Part shown: positions 8,482 to 16,918 of the stretch, piece after piece
Layout: each line of letters begins with the position of its first letter
Position numbering within the stretch: position 1 is the stretch's first letter
Assembly: GCA_035532475.1 (NCBI GenBank)
Contig: DATKQY010000056.1
Location: forward strand, 62,001 to 126,000
Length of the DNA: 64,000 nt
Source: DATKQY01 sp035532475
GTDB lineage: Bacteria > Actinomycetota > Acidimicrobiia > Acidimicrobiales > Bog-793
Direction of reading: 5' to 3'
The notes under the pieces: model-generated
The model's database searches: none
Told to the model about the DNA's origin: nothing
What the model saw: only the letters and a program-made list of their open reading frames with translations
Made by a program: the position numbers and the translations under genes

Positions 8482-9270
8482 GACCGGCGACGCCGGGACC
8501 CGCAGGTCGATCGTCACAATGCCTGCCAGCGAGACGCGGGCCAGGACCGTCGCGAGCGAGACGATCTTCTGGCGGATCTCCGCCGTCGAGCCGAGCACCA
8601 CGAGCGGGCCGTGCACCAGCCGGACGACCACCCCGTCGGTGGCGCTCGCGTCGATCGACGCGACCCGGGCGGCGATCGAGCCCGGCAGCGCCCGGGCCAG
8701 GCCGAGCAGCGCCGCGTCGCGCGGGCGGAGATCGCCGCCGGGCGCCGGCACGGGTCCGACACCTGCCAGCGCCACGAGGCCGGGGGACGGCACCGCGACG
8801 TCCTCGAGCACCCGGCCGGTGCTGTCGACGACGGCGTTGCGCCGCCCGCTCACCGGGATGTAGGCGACCGGGCGTCGCTCGACGATCCTGACGGCGACCC
8901 CGGAGGGCCAGCTCCTCGAGACGTGGGCGCTCAGCACCCACGGCAGGCGCTCGAGCGACGAGGCCGCCGCGGCGCCGTTGACGTCGATGAGCGGCGGGTG
9001 CGACGCCAGGCCGGTGACCCGAAGCACCTCGGCGCGGGGCTCGTGGAGGGCGCCGGAGATCTCGATCGAGCGCGCGGCGAAGAGCGACGTGTGCACGAGG
9101 ACGAGGCCGGTGACGGCGAGGGCCACCAGCGCGACCGCCACCGCGATGACCCGGAGCCGGCGCCGGCCGGCCTCGCGTTGCACGGCGAGCTTGCGGGCAC
9201 GGATGCGCGGGTCCGCGTCGCCCGCCCGTCGGCGGACGCCGGTCGGCAGCCCGGGCGCAGTGGCGCTCAC
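8470..9270 (-). CDS. ftsQ: FtsQ/DivIB divisome protein
   Basis: Bitopic membrane protein of 266 aa linking the cytoplasmic and periplasmic divisome (FtsQ-FtsL-FtsB complex). It has a basic cytoplasmic N-terminus (RRRAGDADPRIRARK), one transmembrane helix at about residues 39-59, and then an extracytoplasmic POTRA domain beginning ARSIEISGALHEPRAEVLRVTGL. The FtsQ/DivIB beta domain follows, with SWPSGVAVRIVERRPVAYI and VVDSTGRVL. Start is the GTG at 9270, overlapping the murB stop (GTGA). Its end overlaps the -35 box of the ftsZ promoter. Confidence 0.9.
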   Translation of the reverse strand: MSATAPGLPTGVRRRAGDADPRIRARKLAVQREAGRRRLRVIAVAVALVALAVTGLVLVHTSLFAARSIEISGALHEPRAEVLRVTGLASHPPLIDVNGAAAASSLERLPWVLSAHVSRSWPSGVAVRIVERRPVAYIPVSGRRNAVVDSTGRVLEDVAVPSPGLVALAGVGPVPAPGGDLRPRDAALLGLARALPGSIAARVASIDASATDGVVVRLVHGPLVVLGSTAEIRQKIVSLATVLARVSLAGIVTIDLRVPASPVLTP

Positions 9271-10232
9271 GGCGCGAAGCCCACGAGTCTCAGCTCCGTC
9301 CGCAGCTCGACCCCGAGTCGCTCGGCGACGAGCCGGCGCAGTGTCGCGACGAGCTTGTAGACGTCGTCGGCCGAGCCGCCGGCGTCGGCCTGGACGAAGT
9401 TGGCGTGCTTCTCCGATACCTGCGCCGAGCCGATCCGCAGCCCCTTCAGCCCAGCAGCCTCCACCAGCCGGCCCGCCGAGTCCGAAGCCGGGTTCGTGAA
9501 CACCGAGCCCGCGTTGCGGCCTCCCGGCTGGTGCTCCCGGCGCCAGGCGACGATCTCGGCGATCGCCTTGGCCGATGCCTCGGGGTCGCCGGCCTCCCCG
9601 GCGAACGTCGCCGAGACCACGAGGTCGCCGGGGCCGACGCGCGAGCGCCGGTAACCGAGGGCGAGCTCGGCCGCCGCGACGACCCGGTCGCCGCCATGTT
9701 CGAGGTCGACGATCCGGCACGAGGAGAGCCGGTCGCCGGTCTCGGCGCCGTGGCCGCCCGCGTTCATCGCCACCGCGCCGCCGACCGAGCCCGGGATGCC
9801 GACGGCCCACTCCATCCCGGCACAGCCAGCGCCGGCGGCGCGCCGGGCGAGCACGGGGTAGGAGGCCCCACCCCCCGCGACGATGCGGGCGCCCGCCCGG
9901 TCGATCTCGATCCGCTCGAACTCGCCGGCGAGCGCCACGCAAAGACCGGCGAAGCCGGCGTCGGCGACGAGCAGGTTCGATCCACGGCCGAGCACGAGCA
10001 CCTCCACACCGCTCGCCGCCGCGGCGGCGGCCACCCGCTCGAGCGAGGCCTCGTCGGTGATCTCGGCGAAGAGCGCGGCGTGCCCGCCGACGCGGTAGGT
10101 GGTGCGGGTCGCGACCGGCTCGTCCCGGCGCGCGAGCGGGCCGAGGAGCGCTGCCGCCCGCTCGACGGCCCGCAGGGCCTCGGTGCGCCCGGCGGCGTGG
10201 GGGGCGGCGGCCACCCGCCCGTCCGGGCTCAC
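9267..10232 (-). CDS. murB: UDP-N-acetylenolpyruvoylglucosamine reductase MurB
   Basis: FAD-dependent cytoplasmic enzyme of 321 aa that reduces UDP-GlcNAc-enolpyruvate to UDP-MurNAc. The FAD-binding blocks TTYRVGGHAALFAEI and VLGRGSNLLVADAGF, then GIPGSVGGAVAMNAG, are present. The catalytic serine lies in RNAGSVFTNP, and SEKHANFVQADAGGSADDV is near the end. The NAGSVFTNP form is the type II MurB pattern. Start is the GTG at 10232, overlapping the murC stop by 4 bp. It is coupled to ftsQ in the same way. Confidence 0.95.
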   Translation of the reverse strand: MSPDGRVAAAPHAAGRTEALRAVERAAALLGPLARRDEPVATRTTYRVGGHAALFAEITDEASLERVAAAAAASGVEVLVLGRGSNLLVADAGFAGLCVALAGEFERIEIDRAGARIVAGGGASYPVLARRAAGAGCAGMEWAVGIPGSVGGAVAMNAGGHGAETGDRLSSCRIVDLEHGGDRVVAAAELALGYRRSRVGPGDLVVSATFAGEAGDPEASAKAIAEIVAWRREHQPGGRNAGSVFTNPASDSAGRLVEAAGLKGLRIGSAQVSEKHANFVQADAGGSADDVYKLVATLRRLVAERLGVELRTELRLVGFAP

Positions 10233-11599
10233 CAGGCCGGCTCGGCGAGCAGCTCGTCGGGCAGGGTCGTCAGGTCGCCGGCGCCGAGGGTGATGCAGCA
10301 GTCGCCCGGACGAAGGGCGCGGCGCAGATAGGCGACGAGGTCGCTCCGCTGGGGGAGGTAGGCGGCGTGGGTCCCCGGGTGGGCGTCGAGCACGGCGTCG
10401 AGCACGAGCTTGGCCGACACCCCGGGCGGCGGGGACTCCCCGGCGGCGTAGATGCCCGTGATGACCACCAGGTCGGCGTCGTCGAACGCGTCGCCGAAGG
10501 CAGCCGCGAGGGCCGCCACCCGCGAGTAGCGGTGCGGCTGGAACACGCAGACGACCCGGCGCCAGCCGCCCCGCCGGGCGGCCGCCAAGGTGGCGGCGAC
10601 CTCGCCGGGGAGGTGCGCGTAGTCGTCGACGAAGGTGACGCCGCGGGCCTCGCCGCGGAACTCGAAGCGCCGCGCCACGCCGGCGAAGCGGGCGAGCGCG
10701 CGCGCCGAGACGTCGACCCCGACGCCGAGGCTGAGGGCCGCGGCCGCGGCTCCTGCCGCGTTGGCGGCGTTGTGGGCCCCCGGTACCGGCAGGGAGAGCT
10801 CGCCGAGCACGACGCCGCCTTGCTCGAGGGCGAAGGCGATGTCGCTGCGGCCGCCGCGAAAGCCCGTGACGCGAAGCTCGGCGGCATCCGCGAACCCGTA
10901 CGTCGTGGCGCCCGGCGGGGCGAGACGCGTCGCGACCGGGTCGTCGGCGCAGACGATCGCGCCGCCCGGAGCGTCCGCCATGAAGCCGGCGAACGCCGCC
11001 TCGAGCGCCGCGATCGAGCCGTAGTGGTCGAGGTGATCGGCCTCGACGTTCGTCACGAGGGCGAGCTCGGGGTGGAGCACGAGGAAGGTGCCGTCGCTCT
11101 CGTCCGCCTCGACGACGAGCCACTCCCCCTCCCCCCACACGGCGTTGGTGCCGATCTCGTTGACGTCGCCCCCGACGACGAAGGAGGGCTCGAGGCCGGC
11201 CTCGACGAGCACGAGCGCGAGCATCGAGGTCGTCGTCGTCTTGCCGTGGGTCCCCGAGACCGCGACCGTCCGGCGCTGCGCGGTGATCGCCGCCAGCGTC
11301 TCGGCACGGGTGTGCACCTCCAGGCCGAGCCGGCGCGCCTCGGCGAGCTCGACGTTGCGCTCCGGGATCGCCGTCGAGATCGCGACCACGTCGGCCCCGG
11401 CGACGTTCGCCGGATCGTGGCCGAGGGTGACGTGGACGCCGAGCGCGCGCAGCCGCTCGAGCGCCACCCCGTCCTTCAGATCGCTGCCGCTCACCTGATG
11501 GCCCATCGTGACGAGCACTGCGGCGATGGCGCTCATACCGGCCCCGCCGATGCCGACGAGGTGGACCCGCCGCGCTCGGCCGAGGTCGAGCGGGCTCAC
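10229..11599 (-). CDS. murC: UDP-N-acetylmuramate--L-alanine ligase MurC
   Basis: ATP-dependent Mur ligase of 456 aa adding L-Ala to UDP-MurNAc. The N-terminal Rossmann domain has HLVGIGGAGMSAIA. The ATP loop is SGTHGKTTTTSML. VEADESDGTF and TNVEADHLDHYG are the metal and lysine regions. The C-terminal domain carries FQPHRYSR, diagnostic for MurC among Mur ligases. Start is the GTG at 11599, overlapping the murG stop; the stop in turn overlaps murB. Confidence 0.96.
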   Translation of the reverse strand: MSPLDLGRARRVHLVGIGGAGMSAIAAVLVTMGHQVSGSDLKDGVALERLRALGVHVTLGHDPANVAGADVVAISTAIPERNVELAEARRLGLEVHTRAETLAAITAQRRTVAVSGTHGKTTTTSMLALVLVEAGLEPSFVVGGDVNEIGTNAVWGEGEWLVVEADESDGTFLVLHPELALVTNVEADHLDHYGSIAALEAAFAGFMADAPGGAIVCADDPVATRLAPPGATTYGFADAAELRVTGFRGGRSDIAFALEQGGVVLGELSLPVPGAHNAANAAGAAAAALSLGVGVDVSARALARFAGVARRFEFRGEARGVTFVDDYAHLPGEVAATLAAARRGGWRRVVCVFQPHRYSRVAALAAAFGDAFDDADLVVITGIYAAGESPPPGVSAKLVLDAVLDAHPGTHAAYLPQRSDLVAYLRRALRPGDCCITLGAGDLTTLPDELLAEPAW

Positions 11600-12897
11600 G
11601 GCGCTGCGCCCCCGGCACCGTCCGGCGCTGCGCCCCCGGCACCGTCCGGCGCTGCGTCGGCCCCCTGCGCGCCCGGCCCGCGACCCTCGTCGGGCGGCGC
11701 GCTCCTCCGGGCACGGCGCGACAGGACGCGCCCGACGCGGCCGCGGGCGCCCGGCCGCCGGGCGATCTCCTCGACGAGCACGGCGACGCGCACGGCCGCG
11801 TCCCGGCGACCGAGGGCGAGCGCGGAGCGTTCCATGCGCTCGAGGCGGCCGCGATCGGCGAGGAGCGACTCGAGCTCGGTCGCCAGGCGGTCGCTCGTCG
11901 CCTCTGGGTCGGGGACGAGCAGCCCGGCCCCGGCGGCGGCGAGGACCTCGGCGTTGCGGCGCTGATGGTCGGCGGGCGCGCCCGGCAGCGGCACGAGGAT
12001 GCTCGGCGTGCCGATCACCGTCAGCTCGGCGACCGTGGAGGCGCCGGCCCGGCAGATCACGACGTCGCTCGCCGCGAGCACCTCGGGCATCTGCTGCTCG
12101 TAGGCGACCACCCGGTAGTCCAGGCCGGCGGAGCCGCGAGAAGACAGCCGGGCACGCGCCGCCAGCACCATCTCGTGGTCCCGCTCGCCGGTCACGTGGT
12201 AGACGGTCAGATCCCGCCGCTCCGCCAGCAGCCGCGCGAGCCCGAGCGCCGCCTCGTTCAGGCGCCGGGCGCCGAGCGAGCCGCCGGTGACGGCGACGAG
12301 GAGCCTTCCCTCCTCGATCCCGAGCACCCGCCGGGCGCGGGCGCGCCCGTCGGGACTGCGCTCCACCTCCAGCACCTCCGGGCGGACCGGCGCGCCGGTC
12401 AGCACCGCGCGGGGCAGCGCCGTCCCGGGCAGCGCCACCGCGCTCGCCCGTGCGAAGCGGCCCACAAGGCGGTTGGCGGCGCCCGGCACGGCATCGACGT
12501 TGACGACGACGACGGGAATCCCGAGGGCGAGCGCGGCGAGCGAGCACGGGACCCCCGCGTAGCCACCGACCGTGACGACCACCGCCGGCCGGCGCCCGGC
12601 GACCAGGCGAAACGCCCGCGCCGTCGCTCTCAACAGCCCGGCCGCCGCCCCGAGGTTGTCGGCGGTGAGCCGGCGCTGGATCCCGCGTCCGGGGAGGAGC
12701 ACCGAGCGGAAGCCGGCCTCGGGCGCCAGCTTGGCCTCGAGGCCGTTCGCCGCCCCGACGTAGCAGATGCTCGACCGGTCCCGCCCACCGGCGACGAGCG
12801 CCCGGCCGACCGCGATCGCCGGCAGCACGTGGCCGGCGGTCCCGCCGCCGGTGACGATCACCTCGCCCTCGGCCGGGGGCTGGGCGTTGGCGTTCAT
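11596..12897 (-). CDS. murG: lipid II synthase MurG (GlcNAc transferase)
   Basis: GT28 glycosyltransferase of 433 aa, peripheral on the inner membrane face, converting lipid I to lipid II. The lipid-side loop GGGTAGHVLPAIAVG is at residues 17-31. The UDP-GlcNAc side shows VTGGSLGARRLNEA and RAGASTVAELTVIGTPSILVPLPGAPADHQ. The enzyme normally ends near residue 370. Here about 60 extra residues form a basic then Gly/Ala/Pro/Asp-rich tail containing two copies of an 8-residue repeat. Start is the ATG at 12897. It overlaps the stop of a small unlisted ORF (ATGA), and a 12-bp sequence at this start is repeated at the ftsW end. Confidence 0.95.
   Translation of the reverse strand: MNANAQPPAEGEVIVTGGGTAGHVLPAIAVGRALVAGGRDRSSICYVGAANGLEAKLAPEAGFRSVLLPGRGIQRRLTADNLGAAAGLLRATARAFRLVAGRRPAVVVTVGGYAGVPCSLAALALGIPVVVVNVDAVPGAANRLVGRFARASAVALPGTALPRAVLTGAPVRPEVLEVERSPDGRARARRVLGIEEGRLLVAVTGGSLGARRLNEAALGLARLLAERRDLTVYHVTGERDHEMVLAARARLSSRGSAGLDYRVVAYEQQMPEVLAASDVVICRAGASTVAELTVIGTPSILVPLPGAPADHQRRNAEVLAAAGAGLLVPDPEATSDRLATELESLLADRGRLERMERSALALGRRDAAVRVAVLVEEIARRPGARGRVGRVLSRRARRSAPPDEGRGPGAQGADAAPDGAGGAAPDGAGGAAP
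11601..11656. repeat. 24-bp tandem repeat in the murG 3' end
   Basis: Two exact 24-bp copies (11601-11624, 11625-11648) followed by 8 bp of a third. They encode the repeated tail of MurG (DGAGGAAP). The repeats lie next to the murC start, so copy-number changes would alter only the MurG tail. Confidence 0.85.
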
Positions 12898-13070
12898 CTC
12901 GACACGATCCTCATCTCGGCACCGGCCCCATCGGCACTGGCCTCACTCGCACTCGCCTCACCGGCCCTGCTCGACACTGTCTCAATTCCGCGCCCCGACC
13001 GTGCACCGCCCCCGCCGTCCGGCGCGCACCGCCTGGCGGGACGGCCGCCCCCGCCCCGACGGACCCTCAT
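12894..13070 (-). CDS. small ORF between ftsW and murG, coupled on both sides
   Basis: 58-codon ORF. Its ATG (13070-13068) overlaps the ftsW stop as ATGA, and its own TGA (12896-12894) overlaps the murG ATG as ATGA. The product is rich in Arg, Gly, Ala, Ser and Glu (starts MRVRRGGGGR, ends EMRIVSR) with no recognisable domain, signal peptide or membrane helix. About three quarters of its third codon positions are G or C, by hand count, lower than I would expect of the surrounding genes. The 12 bp at the ftsW end (13067-13078) are repeated exactly at the murG start (12894-12905). It may be a real small protein, or inserted or expanded DNA kept in frame so that ribosomes still pass from ftsW to murG. 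Confidence 0.35.
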   Translation of the reverse strand: MRVRRGGGGRPARRCAPDGGGGARSGRGIETVSSRAGEASASEASADGAGAEMRIVSR

Positions 13071-14458
13071 CTCGACACCGTGCCAAGACGCGCTGCGGCC
13101 GCGTTGCGCCGGCCCGCGGGCGCCGGCGCAGCGGGACGCGGGCGGCCGGCGGGACGCGGCGGAGCCGAGCGGCGCTCGGGGGTGCCGGCCCGGCGGCGGG
13201 CGGCCGACGCCTGACGGGCCTGCCCGGTGGCGACGGCGCGCGGACGCCGGGCGATGTTGACGAGCAGACCTGTCCCGATCAGCACGACCACGAGCGAGGA
13301 GCCACCGAAGGACAAGAAGGGCAGCGGGATGCCCGTCTCGGGCAGGATCCCGATCACCCCGCCGACGTTGATCAGCGCCTGGAAGACGACCCAGCAGGTG
13401 ATCGCCGTCACGAGGAGGCTCGCGAACCGGTCCTCGGTGCGGGCCGCGATGCGGATGCCGAGCCAGCCGAACGCGGCGAAGGCGAGGAGCAGCGCCACGG
13501 CACCGACGAAGCCGAGGTCGTTGCCGACGACGGCGAAGATGAAGTCGGTCTGTGCGTTTGGCAGGAACCAGTTGGCGAAGGGCGCGCCGATGCCGGCGCC
13601 CGCGAGGTGGCCTGAGCCGAGCGACGAGAGCGACTGGACGACCTGGTAGCCGGTGCCCGACGCGTGGGCGAAGGGATTGATGAACGACAGCAGGCGGGCG
13701 CGTCGGTACGGTGCGGCCAGCGCGACGACGCTGCCGAGGCCGACCAGCACCGCGACGACGCCGGCGAGCATGCGCCCGTGGACCCCGGCGGCGAACAGCA
13801 CCGCGGTGCCGATGCAGACAAGGACGATGGCGGTTCCCATGTCCGGCTGTTTCAGGATCAGAATCCCCGCGGCGGCGAGCACGACTCCGAGCGGGCGCAC
13901 CAGCGAGGCGAAGTGGTCGGCGCGGTGCTCACGCCGCGCGACGAGGTCAGCCGCGAAGACGGCGAAGGCCAGCTTCATGAGCTCCGACGGCTGGACGCGG
14001 ACCGGCCCCGCGCCGATCCAGCGGCTCGATCCGCCGGCGGTCTTGCCGATGTGGGGGGCGAGCACGACGACGAGCAGGAAGAAGCCGAGGACGAGCGCCG
14101 GCACCGCGAGCCGGCGCACGCGGACGAGGTCGAGCCGTGCCGCGACGGCGAATCCGGCGGCGCCGATGAGGATCCACATGAACTGGCGCTCGAACAGCGC
14201 CCACGGCGAGCCGTAGTCGGCGATCGCCACCGCCGGGGAGGCCGACAGGATCATCACGAGACCGAAGGCCGTGAGGGCCGCCGCGAGGGCGCCCAGCCGG
14301 AGCGCATCCTTGCGACCGGCGACCTCAGGGGCGGCAGCCCTCGCCGGAGCCCTCGCCGGCCGGCTTCCGGCGCCGCCCTCGACGACTCGCAGCACCGGTA
14401 CACCGGCGCGCGCGGAGCCGGCGACCTGCCGGCGGTCCGCCTGCACGCTCCTCGCCAT
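13067..14458 (-). CDS. ftsW: FtsW, SEDS-family septal peptidoglycan glycosyltransferase
   Basis: Polytopic membrane protein of 463 aa that polymerises lipid II with its partner FtsI. About ten hydrophobic segments are visible between residues 50 and 410. SEDS motifs are present: SSRWIGAGPVRVQPSELMKL, LKQPDMGTAIVL, NPFAHASGTGYQVVQS and ILPETGIPLPFLSFGGSS. The basic N-terminal 50 residues and the Arg/Ala/Pro tail are cytoplasmic and variable. The stop of murD is 2 bp upstream of its start. The lack of overlap with murG is explained by the intervening small ORF. Confidence 0.95.
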   Translation of the reverse strand: MARSVQADRRQVAGSARAGVPVLRVVEGGAGSRPARAPARAAAPEVAGRKDALRLGALAAALTAFGLVMILSASPAVAIADYGSPWALFERQFMWILIGAAGFAVAARLDLVRVRRLAVPALVLGFFLLVVVLAPHIGKTAGGSSRWIGAGPVRVQPSELMKLAFAVFAADLVARREHRADHFASLVRPLGVVLAAAGILILKQPDMGTAIVLVCIGTAVLFAAGVHGRMLAGVVAVLVGLGSVVALAAPYRRARLLSFINPFAHASGTGYQVVQSLSSLGSGHLAGAGIGAPFANWFLPNAQTDFIFAVVGNDLGFVGAVALLLAFAAFGWLGIRIAARTEDRFASLLVTAITCWVVFQALINVGGVIGILPETGIPLPFLSFGGSSLVVVLIGTGLLVNIARRPRAVATGQARQASAARRRAGTPERRSAPPRPAGRPRPAAPAPAGRRNAAAARLGTVSR

Positions 14459-14460
14459 CT

Positions 14461-15867
14461 TCAGCCTCCCGCCGCCGGAGCCAGCGAGCCGTCGGCCGGG
14501 CGGACGCCGAGACGCCGCACGGCTCGGACGAAATCCTGACCCCGCTCCTCGTACGAGGCGTACCAGTCAAAGGACGCGCAGCCCGGCGAGAGCAGCACGG
14601 CGTCGCCCGGGCGCGCGAGCCGCTGCGCCTCGGCGGCTGCGGCCTGCATCGAATCGGCGCCGACGACGGTGTAGCCGTCGAACGCCGCGGCGACCTCCGC
14701 CGCCGCCTCGCCGATCGCGACGACGGCGCGGACGCGGCGCGCCCCCCCGGCCTCGGCGCCGCGCCGGAGCGCTCCGAGGTCGAGGCCCTTGTTCCGGCCC
14801 CCGGCGATGAGCACGACGGCCTCGAAGCCGGCGAGCGCCGCCGCGACGGCCGAGGGCGTGGTCGCCTTCGAGTCGTCGTAGTACGCCACGTCGCCGACGC
14901 GGCCGACGAGCTCGACGCGGTGCGCGAGCGGCTTCGCGTTCCGCAGGGCCGTCGTGCAGCCGTCGGCCGTCGCGCCGGCGGCCACCGCCGTCGCCAGCGC
15001 GGCGAGCGCGTTCGTCACGTCGTGCGGCAGGTCCCGCGACAGCTCGGCGATCGACACCAGCTCGCGGCCGTCGGGGCCGACGAGTCGCCCGCCGTCCCTG
15101 CGGTAGTCGCCGACGGCGAGCCCGAAGGTGAGCACGCGCCCCCGGGCAGCGCGGGCCGCCTCGGCGACCACCGGGTCCTCCGCGTTGGCGACGGCGACGT
15201 CGTCCGCCTCCTGGTTGGCCCAGATCCGCGCCTTGGAGCGCACGTAGTGGTCGAGGTCTCCGTGCCAGTCGAGATGATCCTCGGCGAGGTTCAGCCACGT
15301 CGCGACCGACGGCCGGAACGTCTCGATGAGCGCCAGCTGGAACGAGGAGACCTCGGCGACCACGACCTCGAGGCCCGGACGTCGCACCGCCTCCACCAGC
15401 GGATAGCCGATGTTGCCCGCGGCGGCCGCCGACACGCCGGACGCGACGAGCATCTCGGCGACGAGGGAGGCGACGGTGGTCTTGCCGTTCGTGCCCGTCA
15501 CCGCGACGATCGGCACCTCGGCCAGGCGGTAGGCGAGCTCGATCTCCGACACCGGCCGGACCGGGCCGGTCGCGGCGAACACCGGATGCCCCGGCGGCAC
15601 GCCGGGGCTCACGACCACGAGCTCGGCATCGGCGCCGAGGCGCCCGACGAGCTCGGGCGAGGGCCGCTCCACGAGCTCCACCCCGAGCGCGCCGGCCCGC
15701 GCCGACGCGCCGACCGGCGGGTGGTCGTCGAGCGCCACCACCGACACGCCGAGCTCACCGAGGACCCGAGCGACGGCCTGGCCGGTGCGCGCGAAGCCGA
15801 CGACGAGCGCCCTTTGGGGGATCTCCAGGCCCGGCGCCTTCCGCGGCGCCAGCCGATTCGCGCTCAT
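14461..15867 (-). CDS. murD: UDP-N-acetylmuramoyl-L-alanine--D-glutamate ligase MurD
   Basis: Mur ligase of 468 aa adding D-Glu. The N-terminal domain has ALVVGFARTGQAVARVL. The ATP loop is VTGTNGKTTVASLV. VVAEVSSFQL and LNLAEDHLDWHG are typical of MurD. YYDDSKATTPSAVAAAL and LIAGGRNKGLDL are in the C-terminal half, and LLSPGCASFDWYASYEERG is near the end. I chose the ATG at 15867 because AGGTGG lies 5-10 bp upstream and this leaves 10 bp after mraY; an earlier start at 15894 would overlap mraY. Confidence 0.95.
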   Translation of the reverse strand: MSANRLAPRKAPGLEIPQRALVVGFARTGQAVARVLGELGVSVVALDDHPPVGASARAGALGVELVERPSPELVGRLGADAELVVVSPGVPPGHPVFAATGPVRPVSEIELAYRLAEVPIVAVTGTNGKTTVASLVAEMLVASGVSAAAAGNIGYPLVEAVRRPGLEVVVAEVSSFQLALIETFRPSVATWLNLAEDHLDWHGDLDHYVRSKARIWANQEADDVAVANAEDPVVAEAARAARGRVLTFGLAVGDYRRDGGRLVGPDGRELVSIAELSRDLPHDVTNALAALATAVAAGATADGCTTALRNAKPLAHRVELVGRVGDVAYYDDSKATTPSAVAAALAGFEAVVLIAGGRNKGLDLGALRRGAEAGGARRVRAVVAIGEAAAEVAAAFDGYTVVGADSMQAAAAEAQRLARPGDAVLLSPGCASFDWYASYEERGQDFVRAVRRLGVRPADGSLAPAAGG

Positions 15868-15877
15868 CGCCGCCACC

Positions 15878-16918
15878 TCACCGGACGGTCCCAAAGCTCA
15901 GGAAGTCGGCATAGAAGATGCCGAGGCCGAGCGCGGTGCACAGCGCCGAGAAGATCCAGAAGCGGACGATGACCGTGGTCTCGGGCCAGCCCATCAGCTC
16001 GAAATGATGGTGCAGGGGCGCCATGCGGAACACGCGTGTGTGGAAGCAGCGGAAGCTGATGACCTGGATGACCACCGAGAGCGTCTCGACGAGGAAGAGC
16101 CCCCCGATGATCAGCAGCAGCAGCTGGACGTTCATGACGAGGGCGAGGCAGGCCAGCCCGGTCCCGATGGCGAGCGAGCCGGTGTCGCCCATGAAGATCC
16201 TGGCCGGCGCGGCGTTCCACCACAGGAAGCCCACGCACGCCCCGGCCATCGCGACGCCGACGAGAGCGAGGTCGAGCGCATCGGGGACGGCGTAGATGTG
16301 CAGGTGCATCTGGCGGAACTGCCAGTAGCCGATCATCGCGAAGCAGCTGAAGCTGAACGCGGACGAGCCCGCCGCCAGCCCGTCCAGCCCGTCGGTGAGG
16401 TTCACGGCGTTCGACTCGCTCACGATGACGAACACCGCCCAGAGGATCCACAGCCCGGTGCCGAGCTCGACGCCCGGCACGTTGTAGCGGGTGAACGACA
16501 GCGTGGTGTGGGCGTGGGCCCAGTAGCGCGCGCCGAGGGCGAAGCCGATCCCGACCGCCAGCTGCAGGAGGAACTTGGCCCGCTTGTTCAGGCCGAGGCT
16601 GCGCTGGCGCCGGACCTTCAGCCAGTCGTCGGTGAGGCCGATGCAGCCCGCCGCCACCACCGCAGCGAGGATCAGGGCGCCGTCGCGCGAGAACGACACG
16701 TGCGTGCCGACATGACCGAGGACGTAGCCGACGACCGCGGCGAGGATCATGGTGATCCCGCCCATCGTCGGCGTGCCGGCCTTCACCAGGTGGATCGCGG
16801 GACCGTCCTCGCGGATCTGCTGCCCGATCTGTCGTCGGGTCAGCCAGCGCAGCAGGATCGGCGTGCCGAAGCCTGCGACGAGGAGCGCGATGCCGCCCGA
16901 GGTGAAGATGGAGATCAC
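15878..16918 (-). CDS. mraY: phospho-N-acetylmuramoyl-pentapeptide transferase MraY
   Basis: Integral membrane enzyme of 346 aa transferring phospho-MurNAc-pentapeptide to polyprenyl phosphate (lipid I). GTPTMGGI, LTDDWLKV, SNAVNLTDGLDGLA, FMGDTGSLAIG and PLHHHFELMGW are the magnesium and substrate motifs of the family. About ten membrane helices are apparent. Start is the GTG at 16918, overlapping the murE stop (GTGA). In most bacteria murF separates murE from mraY. Here the two overlap directly. Confidence 0.96.
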   Translation of the reverse strand: MISIFTSGGIALLVAGFGTPILLRWLTRRQIGQQIREDGPAIHLVKAGTPTMGGITMILAAVVGYVLGHVGTHVSFSRDGALILAAVVAAGCIGLTDDWLKVRRQRSLGLNKRAKFLLQLAVGIGFALGARYWAHAHTTLSFTRYNVPGVELGTGLWILWAVFVIVSESNAVNLTDGLDGLAAGSSAFSFSCFAMIGYWQFRQMHLHIYAVPDALDLALVGVAMAGACVGFLWWNAAPARIFMGDTGSLAIGTGLACLALVMNVQLLLLIIGGLFLVETLSVVIQVISFRCFHTRVFRMAPLHHHFELMGWPETTVIVRFWIFSALCTALGLGIFYADFLSFGTVR

